From contig NZ_JTDI01000007.1 in assembly GCF_000802225.1 (NCBI RefSeq), forward strand, positions 310,001 through 374,000: a DNA stretch of 64,000 bases, written 5' to 3'. The notes beneath the pieces were generated by a model. It ran no database searches. It was not told the origin of the DNA and was given only the letters and a program-made list of their open reading frames with translations. Shown in pieces: positions 1-10,364 of this stretch. Made by a program: the position numbers and the translations under genes. The number at the start of each line of letters is the position of its first letter. Position 1 is the stretch's first letter. The DNA is from Novosphingobium malaysiense. Its GTDB lineage: Bacteria > Pseudomonadota > Alphaproteobacteria > Sphingomonadales > Sphingomonadaceae.

Positions 1-590
1 TCTTCGACCTGCGTACCCACCACGGCGGTGGCCTCGACCAGATCGACGCCATTCTCCCCTGGCTCTATTCCAGGCCTACCCGGCTGCTGACCATGGTGAC
101 CAGCCAGGCGACCGAGAAGGAATTCGGTTCGCCGGTCGAAGGTGTGGCTTCGCTGCGCACGATACCCGACGAGCGGATGGCCATTCGCGAACATTGGGTG
201 ACGCCCAACGACCGGACATCGCTCCGCAAAGCCAGGGTCTACCTGTTGACCGGACCGCGCACCGCATCGGCGGCCGAGCATTTCGCACTGGCTCTGAAAC
301 GGACCCACCGCGCCACCCTGGTCGGGCAGTCGACGCGAGGGGCGAACCATTTCGGCGGGCAGGTCGACCTGCCTGGCGGTTTCACCGCGTTTCTTCCTGT
401 CGGCAGGACTTACGACCCGGAAACCGGCCTCGACTGGGAAGGCGACGGCATAGCGCCCGACGTCGCGGTTTCGACGGAAGAGGCCCTGGAATGGGTGCTG
501 ACCGACATGGGCCTGTCGTCCGCCGACGCAGAAGCGCTGTCGGCGAGCCATGAACCTACCCTGCCGATGGGTCCGCGTCCGCCCGCCTGA
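1..590 (+). CDS. S41 family (C-terminal processing) peptidase, 3' end only
   Basis: The gene enters from the left edge, and its reading frame is open from base 3, so only the last ~195 residues are visible. The fragment begins with the S41 core motif FDLRTHHGGG (compare DLRxNxGG). It continues with GPRTASAAEHF, which fits the family TxSAxE box carrying the catalytic serine. The G-N-H-F-G and D-G-I-A-P-D-V segments near the end are also usual for tail-specific proteases. Members degrade or process proteins in the periplasm. The signal peptide and any PDZ domain lie outside the window. The next gene follows after about 60 bp on the same strand. Confidence 0.85.
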   Translation, partial: FDLRTHHGGGLDQIDAILPWLYSRPTRLLTMVTSQATEKEFGSPVEGVASLRTIPDERMAIREHWVTPNDRTSLRKARVYLLTGPRTASAAEHFALALKRTHRATLVGQSTRGANHFGGQVDLPGGFTAFLPVGRTYDPETGLDWEGDGIAPDVAVSTEEALEWVLTDMGLSSADAEALSASHEPTLPMGPRPPA

Positions 591-650
591 TCTTTCCTGC
601 CACGCTTGATGCCCTTTTGCCCCGCAGCGATTTCGGGCATGCAGGAGGAC

Positions 651-1661
651 ATGAACGAAAAAGTTCTGAGCGATGAGGGCGACGGTACGTTGCCGATGCT
701 TTTCGGCCGGGTACTCGACGGCCAGGGCGGCGGACGGCCGATCAGTTGGGAAGAGGTGCAGGACTGGCGCCCTCGCAACGACAGCGAGATGCTCTGGATT
801 CACCTCCAGCGCACCCATCCCGGGGTCCAGGAATGGCTGGAGGAATGCCTGGGCCTTCCAGAACCAACGGCAGAACTGCTCACCGGCGAAGCCACCCGAC
901 CGCGCGCCTTTCGCGACGGCAACACCATGGTCGCCACGCTGCGGGGGATCAATTTCAATCCCGGCGCCGAACCGGAAGACATGCTTTCGATGCAGTTGTG
1001 GAGCGACGGCAAGCGCGTCGTCACTCTGCGTCGCCTGCCGCTACAGACGCCGCGCATGACCTGCAACGAAGTGGACAGCGGTAACGGACCGGTGGATGCC
1101 GGCTCGCTCGTCACGACTCTGACCGAACATCTCATCGATCGCATGAGCCACTCGATCATCGACATGAACGAGGCGATCGACGAACTCGAGGACGGCGATC
1201 CCGACGACGATACCGACGAAGTGCTGAGCAAGATCGCGACGATCCGGCGCAATTGCCTTGGCCTGAAGCGGCACATGTCACCTCAGCACGAAGCGCTGCT
1301 GGCCATCGCCAACAATGCGCCGGGCTGGTTCGAGGACCACGACCGGCGCGAGATCGCCGAGACCATCGATCGCCTCCGCCGCTATCTCGACGATCTCGAC
1401 ATCAGCAAGGAAAGCGCGCTGGTGCTGCAGGACGATATCCGGGCCCGCGCGGCCGCCAGCACCGAGCGCACGCAGAACATGCTGACCATCGTTGCCGGCA
1501 TCTTTCTGCCGCTGAGCTTCATCACCGGCCTGCTGGGCATCAATGTCGGCGACATACCGCTGACGAGCCCTGGCAGCCACGGCTTCTGGATCATCGTCGG
1601 GCTGTGCTTTGTCATCTTCGCGCTGGAACTGCTGATCGCGAAGAAGCTCAAGTGGTTTTGA
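651..1661 (+). CDS. CorA/ZntB-family divalent metal transporter
   Basis: A 336-residue CorA-superfamily channel. The N-terminal cytoplasmic part (LFGRVLDGQGG, LLTGEATRPR, PLQTPRM) follows the ZntB pattern. It leads through an acidic coiled stalk (IDELEDGDPDDD) to two C-terminal membrane helices near residues 275-300 and 310-333. The loop signature is GINVGDIP, where CorA has GMN and ZntB has G(V/M)N.GGIP, so zinc or another divalent ion is likelier than strict Mg2+ specificity (inference). I chose ATG 651 because its spacing to the LDG motif matches ZntB; AGGAGG lies only 2 bp upstream. In-frame starts at 639, 609 and 606 are possible. The protein ends in KLKWF, like the family's basic cytoplasmic tail. 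Confidence 0.85.
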   Translation: MNEKVLSDEGDGTLPMLFGRVLDGQGGGRPISWEEVQDWRPRNDSEMLWIHLQRTHPGVQEWLEECLGLPEPTAELLTGEATRPRAFRDGNTMVATLRGINFNPGAEPEDMLSMQLWSDGKRVVTLRRLPLQTPRMTCNEVDSGNGPVDAGSLVTTLTEHLIDRMSHSIIDMNEAIDELEDGDPDDDTDEVLSKIATIRRNCLGLKRHMSPQHEALLAIANNAPGWFEDHDRREIAETIDRLRRYLDDLDISKESALVLQDDIRARAAASTERTQNMLTIVAGIFLPLSFITGLLGINVGDIPLTSPGSHGFWIIVGLCFVIFALELLIAKKLKWF

Positions 1662-1735
1662 CACGTGTACAGCTTTTGGGTTGACAGGGGCCGCACGCAC
1701 TAACAGTCTGACGAAAACGCCAAGGGAGAGACGGC

Positions 1736-3025
1736 GTGCCCCAAACAGACAGCCTGACCGCGCCGGCCTATCCGGACTTCTATTCCGACCCGGATGTGAT
1801 CGATCATCCGCGAGAATATTTTGCGCAGATGCGCGCCACCGCTCCGGTGCAACGCGAAGCCTATAACGGGTCGCTGATCGTTTCGGGGTACGATGAAGCC
1901 GTCGAGGTCCTGACCAGCCGGGACGGGACATTCTCTTCCGCGGTCTCGGTGCTGGGCCCGCTGCCGCCCCTGCCGTTCACGCCGCAAGGCGACGACATCG
2001 GCGAGCAGCTCGATGCGCATCGCGGGGAAATGCCGTGGACCGCGCATCTCGTCTGCTTCGATGGCGAGGACCACACCCGCCACCGCGCGCTGCTGACTAG
2101 CCTGCTCACCTTCAAACGCCTCAAGGCCAACGAGGAATATCTGCGCGGTCTGGTGAACCGGCTTTTCGATGCCTTCGCGCAGGACGGCGGCTGTGAAGTG
2201 GTGACGCAGTTCGCCCACGCCACCTCGACTTACGCGATCAGCGACATCATGGGCATCCCCATGGCGGATCGGGCCGAACTGCTGGAAATGCTGGGTGCCC
2301 CGCCGAGCCAGATCGATGGCGACGCGGTGCACAAGATCGGCCCCGACCCGCTGGTCTTCCTCAAGGAGCGGTTCGACAATTACATCCTCTCGCGCCAGGC
2401 CGAGCCGCAGGGCGACCTGATGAGCGATCTCGCCAATGCCCGTTTCAAGGACGGCAGCGCGCCGCCCTACGAGCGGCTCGCGGAAATGGCCCGCTTCCTG
2501 TTCGGCGCCGGGCAGGACACCACCTCGCGCCTGATCGCCATGGCTATCCGCGTGCTGGGAGACCGGCCCGACATCCAGGCCCGCCTGCGCGCCGAGCCGG
2601 AGAAGATCGGCGATTTCATCGAGGAAACGCTGCGGATCGATCCGCCGGTGAAGGTGGTCTACCGCCTGGCCCGCAAGTCCACGGAGATCGCCGGCGTCGA
2701 GACGCCCGCCGGGACCGTGATCAACGTCAGCCTGACCGGCGCGAGCAACGATCCGCGTCACTTCCCCCACCCCGACGATTTCGACATGGACCGCGAAGGA
2801 CTGCGCGATCACCTGGCTTTCAGCCGCGGCGGCCATGCCTGCATGGGCGCCCCGCTGGCCCGGCTGGAAGCTCGCGTGGCCATTGAGGAACTGCTCAAGC
2901 GCACCAGGGACATCCGCATTTCCGAAGCGCACCACGGCCCGCGCGACGCACGCCGCTACGAATTCGAACCGACCTACAGCTTTCGCAATATCGCGCGGCT
3001 GAATATCGAGTTCGATCCGGCCTAG
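1736..3025 (+). CDS. Cytochrome P450
   Basis: A 429-residue soluble bacterial P450. The I-helix oxygen-activation motif GAGQDTTSR is near residues 256-264, the K-helix ExxR is EETLR near 296-300, and the haem-thiolate loop FSRGGHACMG near 362-371 fits FxxGxxxCxG. The start is GTG 1736, preceded by a good ribosome site (AAGGGAGAG, 1722-1730). It would hydroxylate a hydrophobic substrate using ferredoxin electrons, but no ferredoxin or reductase gene is nearby, so the substrate cannot be told. Its TAG stop overlaps the stop of the convergent acetyltransferase within CTAG. The N-terminus (PAYPDFYSDP) is typical of soluble class I enzymes. Confidence 0.95.
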   Translation: MPQTDSLTAPAYPDFYSDPDVIDHPREYFAQMRATAPVQREAYNGSLIVSGYDEAVEVLTSRDGTFSSAVSVLGPLPPLPFTPQGDDIGEQLDAHRGEMPWTAHLVCFDGEDHTRHRALLTSLLTFKRLKANEEYLRGLVNRLFDAFAQDGGCEVVTQFAHATSTYAISDIMGIPMADRAELLEMLGAPPSQIDGDAVHKIGPDPLVFLKERFDNYILSRQAEPQGDLMSDLANARFKDGSAPPYERLAEMARFLFGAGQDTTSRLIAMAIRVLGDRPDIQARLRAEPEKIGDFIEETLRIDPPVKVVYRLARKSTEIAGVETPAGTVINVSLTGASNDPRHFPHPDDFDMDREGLRDHLAFSRGGHACMGAPLARLEARVAIEELLKRTRDIRISEAHHGPRDARRYEFEPTYSFRNIARLNIEFDPA

Positions 3026-3534
3026 AGCATCTTCGCGAAGAGAAATTCCTCGTCGCGCTGTTCGCCGACCATGAAGTGGATGTCGGCAGCCTTGTCGAAG
3101 CCGTAGCGGCGGTAGAACTTCTGCGCACCGGGGTTGTCCGAATAGACCGAAAGCTGGATCTCGTCGGCTCCGAAGGCGGCGGCTTCCTCCAGCGCCCAGT
3201 CCATCAGGCGGGCGCCGATGCCCTGACCGGTCGCTTCGGGATCGGTATAGAGCTGTTTAAGTTCGATCGGCCGCCGCCCGCGTGCATGTTCGGGCCAGCC
3301 GCAGGCCATGATCAGCTTGCAATAGCCGAGCAGCTTGCTGTCACGCTCGGCCAGCATCACCCGCATCCGCGGGTCGGCGATCTCCCTGGCGACTTTCGCT
3401 TCGGAATGCGATTCCGCCAGAAACGTCGAAAGGTCCTCCGCCCGGTAGAGGTGGCCGAACTTGACGACGAAGCTATGCGCGCCGAGCTCTGCAAGAGCCG
3501 CCGCATCGGCTGGCTTGGCCATGCGCAGATCCAT
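3022..3534 (-). CDS. GNAT family N-acetyltransferase
   Basis: A 170-residue GNAT protein. The acetyl-CoA loop of motif A is visible as LYTDPEATGQGIGARLM (near residues 95-111, Q/RxxGxG/A type). The C-terminal NPGAQKFYRRYGF block is the usual motif B that closes over CoA. The ATG at 3534 shares its A with the TAA stop of the preceding GNAT gene (TAATG), so the two are translationally coupled; the longer reading frame to 3597 is therefore not needed. It is the last gene of the MoxR/DUF58 operon and converges with the P450. The acceptor substrate is unknown. Confidence 0.88.
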   Translation of the reverse strand: MDLRMAKPADAAALAELGAHSFVVKFGHLYRAEDLSTFLAESHSEAKVAREIADPRMRVMLAERDSKLLGYCKLIMACGWPEHARGRRPIELKQLYTDPEATGQGIGARLMDWALEEAAAFGADEIQLSVYSDNPGAQKFYRRYGFDKAADIHFMVGEQRDEEFLFAKML

Positions 3535-4001
3535 TACAACACCTTCGTCATGCATATCGAGAACTCGTCCGAAACGTAGTCGCCGAAAGGCGGGCATTCC
3601 ACGAAGCCATGGGACAGGTAGAGATTCTGGGCAGCGCGGAACGGCTCGGGACGGCCTGTTTCCAGGCTGACGCGGCTATAGCCTCGGGCCCGTGCTTCTT
3701 CCAGCAGCCGCAACAGGATCGCCTTTCCCACGCCCTTGCCGCGGTATTGCGGCGCGGCCCGCATCGACTTCAACTCGCCGTGCGTATCGTCGAGATGCTT
3801 GATCGCACCGCAGCCGGCCAGCGTGTCGCCGTCCCACGCGGAGAAGAAAAGCACGTCGGGCTGCCGTAGCCGTTCCGCCGGCATCGCGTGGACTTTACAG
3901 GCCGGGGACCAGCGGTGCATCTCGTTGAGGTGCAGTTGCAGCAGGGCCAGAACCGGCTCGCCGGTCAGGTCGTCGGGCACGATCGCAAGAGTCGGCGTCA
4001 T
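3534..4001 (-). CDS. GNAT family N-acetyltransferase
   Basis: A 155-residue acetyltransferase. Motif A reads KSMRAAPQYRGKGVGKAIL (R/QxxGxG/A), followed by SLETG and NLYLSHGF, a pattern resembling the YsnE/PhnO-like branch of GNAT proteins. The start is ATG 4001, 4 bp after the RDD gene stop; the longer upstream reading frame (to 4310) overlaps the RDD gene and has no GNAT character there. It ends in a TAATG overlap with the next GNAT gene. The two GNATs are not close copies of each other, so a simple tandem duplication is unlikely. The substrate is unknown. Confidence 0.87.
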   Translation of the reverse strand: MTPTLAIVPDDLTGEPVLALLQLHLNEMHRWSPACKVHAMPAERLRQPDVLFFSAWDGDTLAGCGAIKHLDDTHGELKSMRAAPQYRGKGVGKAILLRLLEEARARGYSRVSLETGRPEPFRAAQNLYLSHGFVECPPFGDYVSDEFSICMTKVL

Positions 4002-4005
4002 GACG

Positions 4006-4950
4006 TCACTCGGAATGCTTGTCGGCCTTGCGCCGGCCCATGCGCATGCCGCTTTCCAGCCTCGCGCGCAACTGCGTGTAGTAGGCCTGCAGGAACGCGC
4101 GTTCGTCGTTCCAGCCGTCGTTGCGGCCGATCTTGCCGGAAATGGTCTGGTAGACCGTTTCGATGGACTGCTTGCGGTTCTCGCGAAGGACGCGCTCGAG
4201 CGTCTGCAACTCGTACTCGCCGTAGACTTCGAGTTCGGCATCCTCGAACGTGTAGGCGGGACTGGCCAGCCCGGGCGAATTCGCCTCTGCCGATACGGCA
4301 GGCGCTCCATCGGCGGTACGCCCTGCCGACATCGCCGCCTCCAGTTTCTGGCGCGGCCGTTCGAGTACCCACGAACCGGCGATCACGTCGCCCGCGCGCA
4401 AGGCATCGCGGTTGAACAGCGGCAGCAACATGAAGATCAGGAACCATGCCGTCGCCGCCAACCACGCCCAGCCGCTTTCGATACCCGCGCTGGCGAGGAA
4501 GACGATCGGCAGGAACAGTTCGATATCGCGTAGCAAGTTGCGGGCGATGACCATTTCCGCCGTGAGCCGCCCGCCGTCACGCGCGGCGATGCGGATGCCG
4601 GTCAGGCGCTTGCCCGGCGTCGCCCCGCGCGGCCCCAGTTCGAAGAACAGGAAATAGGCATTGCGGAACAGGAACATGATCACGATCCACACGATCATCA
4701 GGAACTGCATTGCCTGCCCCGCCGTCGAGCCCGAGCGCACCTCGCGGCCGATGTCGACAACGCCGCCGGCGATCTGGAACAGGGCGATCGTACTCGCGAT
4801 CATGAGCACGACGATAAAAAACAGGTCGAGCATCAGCGCGCCAACGCGGGCACCGCGGCTGGCAACGGCGACGGGCAGGGCAATGCCCTCCGGTGTCACC
4901 AGAACGCGGTCGCGTCCAGTGCGGCGCAGGCGAGTGGGAAGCGCGCTCAT
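4006..4950 (-). CDS. RDD family membrane protein
   Basis: A 314-residue protein with an N-terminal RDD-type membrane domain. It has hydrophobic segments LDLFFIVVLMIASTIALF, FLMIVWIVIMFLF and the region ending in FLIFMLLPLF, with the family arginine and aspartate positions (RVGALMLD; GKRLTGIRI). A cytoplasmic charged C-terminal tail of about 120 residues follows. RDD proteins are small membrane proteins of poorly known role, some implicated in ion exchange. The ATG at 4950 overlaps the stop of the SpoIIM-like gene (ATGA), which places it in the MoxR operon. The C-terminal tail (ENRKQSIETVYQTISGKIGR) has no membrane segment. Confidence 0.85.
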   Translation of the reverse strand: MSALPTRLRRTGRDRVLVTPEGIALPVAVASRGARVGALMLDLFFIVVLMIASTIALFQIAGGVVDIGREVRSGSTAGQAMQFLMIVWIVIMFLFRNAYFLFFELGPRGATPGKRLTGIRIAARDGGRLTAEMVIARNLLRDIELFLPIVFLASAGIESGWAWLAATAWFLIFMLLPLFNRDALRAGDVIAGSWVLERPRQKLEAAMSAGRTADGAPAVSAEANSPGLASPAYTFEDAELEVYGEYELQTLERVLRENRKQSIETVYQTISGKIGRNDGWNDERAFLQAYYTQLRARLESGMRMGRRKADKHSE

Positions 4951-5987
4951 GACCGATCGGTCCCCCCACTGCTATCGCCGCGGAAGGCGAAGAAATAGGC
5001 AGACCACATCGTCAGCATGAAGCCGCCGATGGCGAAGCGCCCGAATGTCTCATCGACCAGCTGGCGCGCGAATCCTTCCAGCAGGGCGGCAACCACCAGC
5101 ATCAGCACCACGCCGGTCATTACCAGCGCCGCACGCCGGCCGGCTTCGGACGCAGCCTGCAGGACGGGTCGGTCGCCCGGAAAGGCGAAGGCACGGCCGA
5201 TATGCAACCCGGAGGCTCCGGCCAGCAGGATGGCAAAGAGTTCTGTGGTACCATGCACGGCGATCCAGCCCGCGAAATCGAGCGTCAGGCCGACCTGGTG
5301 ATAGACCCAGGCCATTGCGCCCAGCGAAGCCAGGTTCTGCACCAGCAGCAGCAACGACGGCACACCGAAGGCAAAGCCGAGGGCAAACGCGAGAATGGAA
5401 ACCTGCGCATTGTTGCTGAACAGTTGTGCAGCAAAAACGCTCATGCCGTCCTGCCGGGATTGACCGAAAAGCGTACCGCGCAGCACTTCCGCACTGGCGC
5501 CGGGCACCCGCTGCCCGGCCATCTCGCGTCCGACCAGCGAGAAATACCATTCGGGATCGTGACTGACGAGGATCCAACCCACCGCGGCGCCAGCCACCAT
5601 CACGGCCAGGGCGATCAGGATATCCAGCCAAATCGCCCGTACCGCCACGCTCCAACCTCCGCCGAGATATCCGCGCAGCCACTCCCACAAGGAGGACCGG
5701 GGCCCGTAGACTACAAACCATGCGCGCTGCACGAGCGATTCCAGATAGGCCAGCGTCGCAGCATCGAGCGACGTCTCGCGCGCAATCGAAAGGCTGGAAG
5801 CGACTGTACGGTAAAGGCCGGGCAGGGCCAGCAGGTCCTCGTCGGATATACCGCGCAGCCGTCCCTTCTCCATACGCGAGACGATCGTCTCCAGCCGCTT
5901 CCAGTCGGCCTCGCGCTCCAGCCGGAAGCGATCCGAACGCAGCGCGGCACTCTCGATGGCCGAAGGCGTGGTCACGGTTGCGTTCAC
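4947..5987 (-). CDS. Stage II sporulation protein M (SpoIIM/DUF95) family membrane protein
   Basis: A 346-residue multi-pass membrane protein. After a helical N-terminus with ExDWKRLE there are about five hydrophobic helices and the DUF95 hallmark FSNNAQVSILAFALGFAFGVPS, followed by VHGTTELFAILLAG. The organism is not a spore former. Outside Firmicutes these proteins commonly sit with MoxR and DUF58 genes, as here, and probably act in a membrane complex (inference). The start is GTG 5987, overlapping the DUF58 stop (GTGA); the end overlaps the RDD start (ATGA). Confidence 0.87.
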   Translation of the reverse strand: MNATVTTPSAIESAALRSDRFRLEREADWKRLETIVSRMEKGRLRGISDEDLLALPGLYRTVASSLSIARETSLDAATLAYLESLVQRAWFVVYGPRSSLWEWLRGYLGGGWSVAVRAIWLDILIALAVMVAGAAVGWILVSHDPEWYFSLVGREMAGQRVPGASAEVLRGTLFGQSRQDGMSVFAAQLFSNNAQVSILAFALGFAFGVPSLLLLVQNLASLGAMAWVYHQVGLTLDFAGWIAVHGTTELFAILLAGASGLHIGRAFAFPGDRPVLQAASEAGRRAALVMTGVVLMLVVAALLEGFARQLVDETFGRFAIGGFMLTMWSAYFFAFRGDSSGGTDRS

Positions 5988-7312
5988 CCGATCGCTCCCG
6001 ATCGCTTGATTTCCAGGTAGGCATCGAGCAGCCGCGTACCGATCTGGTCGAACGGGGCCTCGATGACATCGACGCCGATCTGCCGCAGCCGCCGCGTCAC
6101 CAGATCACGCTGGCGCAGCAGCAGGTCCGCCGAAACGGCTTCCGACAGGCTTTCCATGTCGCCCGGCGCAGCGGCGGACAGCGTTTCGAGTTCATCGTCG
6201 GCCATCGTCACGAACAGCACCACGTGGCGCGACACGAGACGGGATACGCTTTCGATCATCAGCTCGGCATTCGTGGGATCGGTGAAATCGGAAAAGACCA
6301 CGATGAGCGAGCGGCGCTGCAGCTTTCCGGCAAGCGTGGCCAAAGCCAGCGTGAAGTTGGGCTCCTCCGCTCGATATTCGAGACCGGCCGCGGCCTGCTG
6401 CAATCGGTAGAAGTCGCCCGAGGCGGTGATGAACGGCGTCGACAGGTCAGGGCGGGATGCGAAACCGAAAAGCGCCACGCGGTCGCCACCCTTGAGCGCG
6501 ACGTAGGCCGTTGCCAGGGCTGCTGAAATCGCCCGGTCGAGCCGAGGCATGCCCTGGATCGGCTCGCACATCCCCTGGCCGCAATCGAAGGCGAAGACTA
6601 TCTGGTTGTTGCGCTCGGTCTCGTATTCCTTGGCGTAAAGGTGCACGTGGCGCGCGGAGGCCTTCCAGTCGATGCGGCGGCGGTCCATCCCCGGCTCGTA
6701 TTCGGCCAACGATTCGAACTGAGTGCCCTCGCCGCGGATACGCCGGGCGATGAGGCCGAATTGCGCGTCCTTGAGGAAAGTATGCAGCGCCGGCGAGCGC
6801 ACGGCCGCTATGTTTGGCCAGATCCGCACGTCTTCGTCGACATCGCCCTCGATCTGCCGCGCTCCGAGACCGAGCGGTCCCGTCCAGCGCAGCCAGGTGC
6901 GGCTCACCTTGCCGGTTCCCCGCCGCACCGCGCTGAACGAGCGCGAACCGCGCCAGCCGGCAGCCTGCTGCGTCAGATCGAAGGTCATTCGCCCGCCCGG
7001 GGCCAGACGCGGATCGCAGGCGAGCGCAAGATGCATCGCCGAAGGGCGTCCTCCGCCAAGCCGGACCTGCGCCCCCATCGTCTCTTCCGCGCCCACTTCG
7101 ATATCGGCAGGCACGACAAGGTGCAGATCCTCGAGCCGGCCCGCAAGCAGCGCATCCACGAAGATGAGGGCGAGCATCCCGATACCCGCCAGTGGCGCGA
7201 TCACCCAGGCATCCGGCTGCGTCGCGCCGATGACCAGCGCTACCGGAGCCGCCAGCACCAGCAGCATCGCCGCGCGGACGGTGGGAACAATCGGGGCGAG
7301 GCGGCGAAACAT
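5984..7312 (-). CDS. DUF58 domain-containing protein (vWA-like)
   Basis: A 442-residue protein with two N-terminal membrane segments (MLLVLAAPVALVIG and the region ending GMLALIFVDALL). A beta-rich stretch follows, then the DUF58 core RRIDWKASARHVHLYAKE leading into FAFDCGQGM. That last motif occupies the MIDAS DxSxS position of a von Willebrand A fold but lacks both serines, so metal binding there is doubtful. DUF58 proteins are the standard partners of MoxR ATPases, which lie immediately upstream with a 3 bp gap. The C-terminus continues as a vWA-like fold (LIVVFSDFTDP). Confidence 0.9.
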   Translation of the reverse strand: MFRRLAPIVPTVRAAMLLVLAAPVALVIGATQPDAWVIAPLAGIGMLALIFVDALLAGRLEDLHLVVPADIEVGAEETMGAQVRLGGGRPSAMHLALACDPRLAPGGRMTFDLTQQAAGWRGSRSFSAVRRGTGKVSRTWLRWTGPLGLGARQIEGDVDEDVRIWPNIAAVRSPALHTFLKDAQFGLIARRIRGEGTQFESLAEYEPGMDRRRIDWKASARHVHLYAKEYETERNNQIVFAFDCGQGMCEPIQGMPRLDRAISAALATAYVALKGGDRVALFGFASRPDLSTPFITASGDFYRLQQAAAGLEYRAEEPNFTLALATLAGKLQRRSLIVVFSDFTDPTNAELMIESVSRLVSRHVVLFVTMADDELETLSAAAPGDMESLSEAVSADLLLRQRDLVTRRLRQIGVDVIEAPFDQIGTRLLDAYLEIKRSGAIG

Positions 7313-7315
7313 GCT

Positions 7316-8286
<971 letters not shown>

Positions 8287-8290
<4 letters not shown>

Positions 8291-9609
8291 CGCATCAGCA
8301 TCCTTTCGAGCGCATGAAGGTCGCGCGCGGCTTTCAGGAGATCTTGCGGGCGCCGCGCTGCCTTCAGGCGCGCGACGATCGCGGTAAACGGTTCGACGTC
8401 GCCGTGGCGCGAGGCGAGCGCGCGGTCGATCGCTTCACCGGCCTGCTCGGGAGCGAGGGTGTGCGGCAGGGCCAGGGCCTGCATGAGGCGCGTGCGCGAT
8501 CGCTCGGCGTAGGGTCCTGCGAGCAGGTGCAGCCGGCCGGACCGACGCACCAGACCCGCCGCGTTCGCGACCAGGGCGCGCTTGCCGAACGCAATCGCGC
8601 GGTCGGGCGCGAAGGGCGGTCCGAAGCGCAGGAACGCACGCCATCCCACGATCACGGCCGCCAGCAGCAGGCAAAGCGTTGCAGCCAGAAACGGCGGGGT
8701 GAAGGCGAGCGTGAGCAGGTTGTCCGAACGGCCCAGTCCATTGAGCGTCAGGTCGAACAGGATCGGCCCGTCGGCACCGACTTCCATTGCCGGGACCAGC
8801 GCGTCGATCAGCCGGGCGCTATCGCGGCTGGCCATGCCGTAGTTGTTGAGGAGATCCGGCTCGAAAACGATTACCAGCGGATAGCGATCTTCGTCCTCGA
8901 TTTCGGACTGCATCGGTTGCTTCGCCAGGTCCTCCAATGCCGGATAGGTCCCGCCGTCATCGATCAGCGCCGCAAGAATCCTGCCGTCGCGTTCTGTGAC
9001 CAGCGGCACCAACCGATCGCCTTCGCCCCAAAGCACGTGCTTGCGGTCCGGCAGTGTTCCGGAGAGCCCGAGGCCATCCCACTTGGCCTCCTGACCGTTG
9101 GCATCGACTTTCCCGAGGTCGACAGTCACATCGTCGAGAAATCCTTCCCAGTGCGGCGCCTGCGTCCCGCCAAGGCGCACCCACCCCTTCTTCGCGCCCG
9201 ACTGGTCGCGCGCCGGCGGCAGTTCCAGCCACTTGGGGGTGATCACCAGCGTGGGCCCGATATAGCGCCGGGCCGAAACGATCTTCTCTATGTCCTTGCC
9301 GCTGGCGAATGCCGGCGGCGTGAGGACAAGGAGGCCCGGCTTGTCGAGCGCCCCCTCGTTGCGGACCTGCCGCACCGCATATCCCCGCCGATCGAGGTAG
9401 TCGGTCATGGCGGCATAGCCGGTCACGCCCTTGCTGGCCGCATGGGCCTTGCCGTTGTTGGGGGAGCCCATTCCAGCGCCGGTGCCGATCATCCAGAGCA
9501 ATGCCACGAACAGCAGGGTGCCGATGAGGACGATGGCCAGCACGGCCCGGCGCGAGAACGGATTGGCGCCGACGGCTATGTCGTGAGATGGCGCATAGGC
9601 AGTGCTCAT
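8287..9609 (-). CDS. DUF4350 domain-containing membrane protein
   Basis: A 440-residue protein with an N-terminal membrane helix ([22 protein letters not shown]) and a second one near residues 300-330 ([21 protein letters not shown]). Between them is a domain with [18 protein letters not shown] and LLVLTPP, the DUF4350 pattern (a glutamine-amidotransferase-like fold in related families). The C-terminal ~110 residues are probably cytoplasmic and helical. It is encoded directly before MoxR (ATGA overlap) and after DUF4129. Its molecular role is unknown. Confidence 0.82.
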
Positions 9610-10280
9610 GCCGGCAACTCGATACGGGCGAAGTCGGCATAGGCAGAGCGGGCAACGGACCAGTCCTGCGCATCGAGATCGCGCAGGGCGAAAAGACAGC
9701 GCTCCACCCGCTCGGCAATGGTGTTGAAAGCCCTGCGGCCCGGCTCGGGCAGCATCGGCAGGACGGCAATCTCGCGTGCCGTCGAGGCGGGAATGACCCA
9801 GTCCGGACGCGCGTCGGCAATCTGGCGGACGCTGCGCTGAAGCAGCAGGTGCGTCGCTTCCGCAAAACGCCCCTCGGCGGCGAGACGGTCCGCCTCCTCG
9901 AGCAGTGCCACCGCCTGGTCACGGCTGGGCGCCCAATGCCCGGTTTCGCCTTCCTTGTCCTGCCTGCGCCTGTGCCAGGCCTCGACTGCCGGGCCTAGCA
10001 GGCGCCAGACCAGAAAGAGCAAGAGCAGCACGGCCATGCCTATCAGCAGCCACTGGAACACCGGCCACGACATGCCGAGAAGCCGGCCGATCGGCGCAAA
10101 GATCGCCTCCAGGGCGCGGGAGACGGCCTGCAACCACTCGGGCGTTTGCGGAATCGGCGGCGCCTTCGGCGAGGGCAGGGGCGCAAACTGGATGTCCGAG
10201 GCATGGCGCACAGCCGCCCAATCCCTCGCAGCATCGCTGGCTGCGGCCGCGCTCTCGATCTGACCCCCGGCAACCGTCAC
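9606..10280 (-). CDS. DUF4129 domain-containing membrane protein
   Basis: A ~224-residue protein with one clear membrane helix (VFQWLLIGMAVLLLLFLVW). The C-terminal cytosolic DUF4129 region contains EADRLAAEGRFAEATHLLL and PASTAREIA, as in DUF4129 proteins linked to MoxR and transglutaminase-like genes. The start is uncertain: GTG 10280 is chosen, but GTG 10310 and TTG 10316 are in frame, and none has a strong ribosome site. It is the first gene of the operon that runs down to 3022, and its stop overlaps the DUF4350 ATG by 4 bp. The next gene upstream, pheA, ends 84 bp before this start, so it may be co-transcribed. Confidence 0.8.
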   Translation of the reverse strand: MTVAGGQIESAAAASDAARDWAAVRHASDIQFAPLPSPKAPPIPQTPEWLQAVSRALEAIFAPIGRLLGMSWPVFQWLLIGMAVLLLLFLVWRLLGPAVEAWHRRRQDKEGETGHWAPSRDQAVALLEEADRLAAEGRFAEATHLLLQRSVRQIADARPDWVIPASTAREIAVLPMLPEPGRRAFNTIAERVERCLFALRDLDAQDWSVARSAYADFARIELPA

Positions 10281-10364
10281 GTGGACGTGCTTGGCATGGC
10301 ACTTGACCACACGCAAGCATGCAGCGCCGTGAACGTCCTGTAATCGTTGCCGGGCGCCGCCCTG

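Noticed and set aside
1700-2935. 411-codon open frame antisense to the P450 gene
   Set aside because: A GC-skewed shadow: the plus-strand P450 has all family motifs, and the antisense product is not protein-like.
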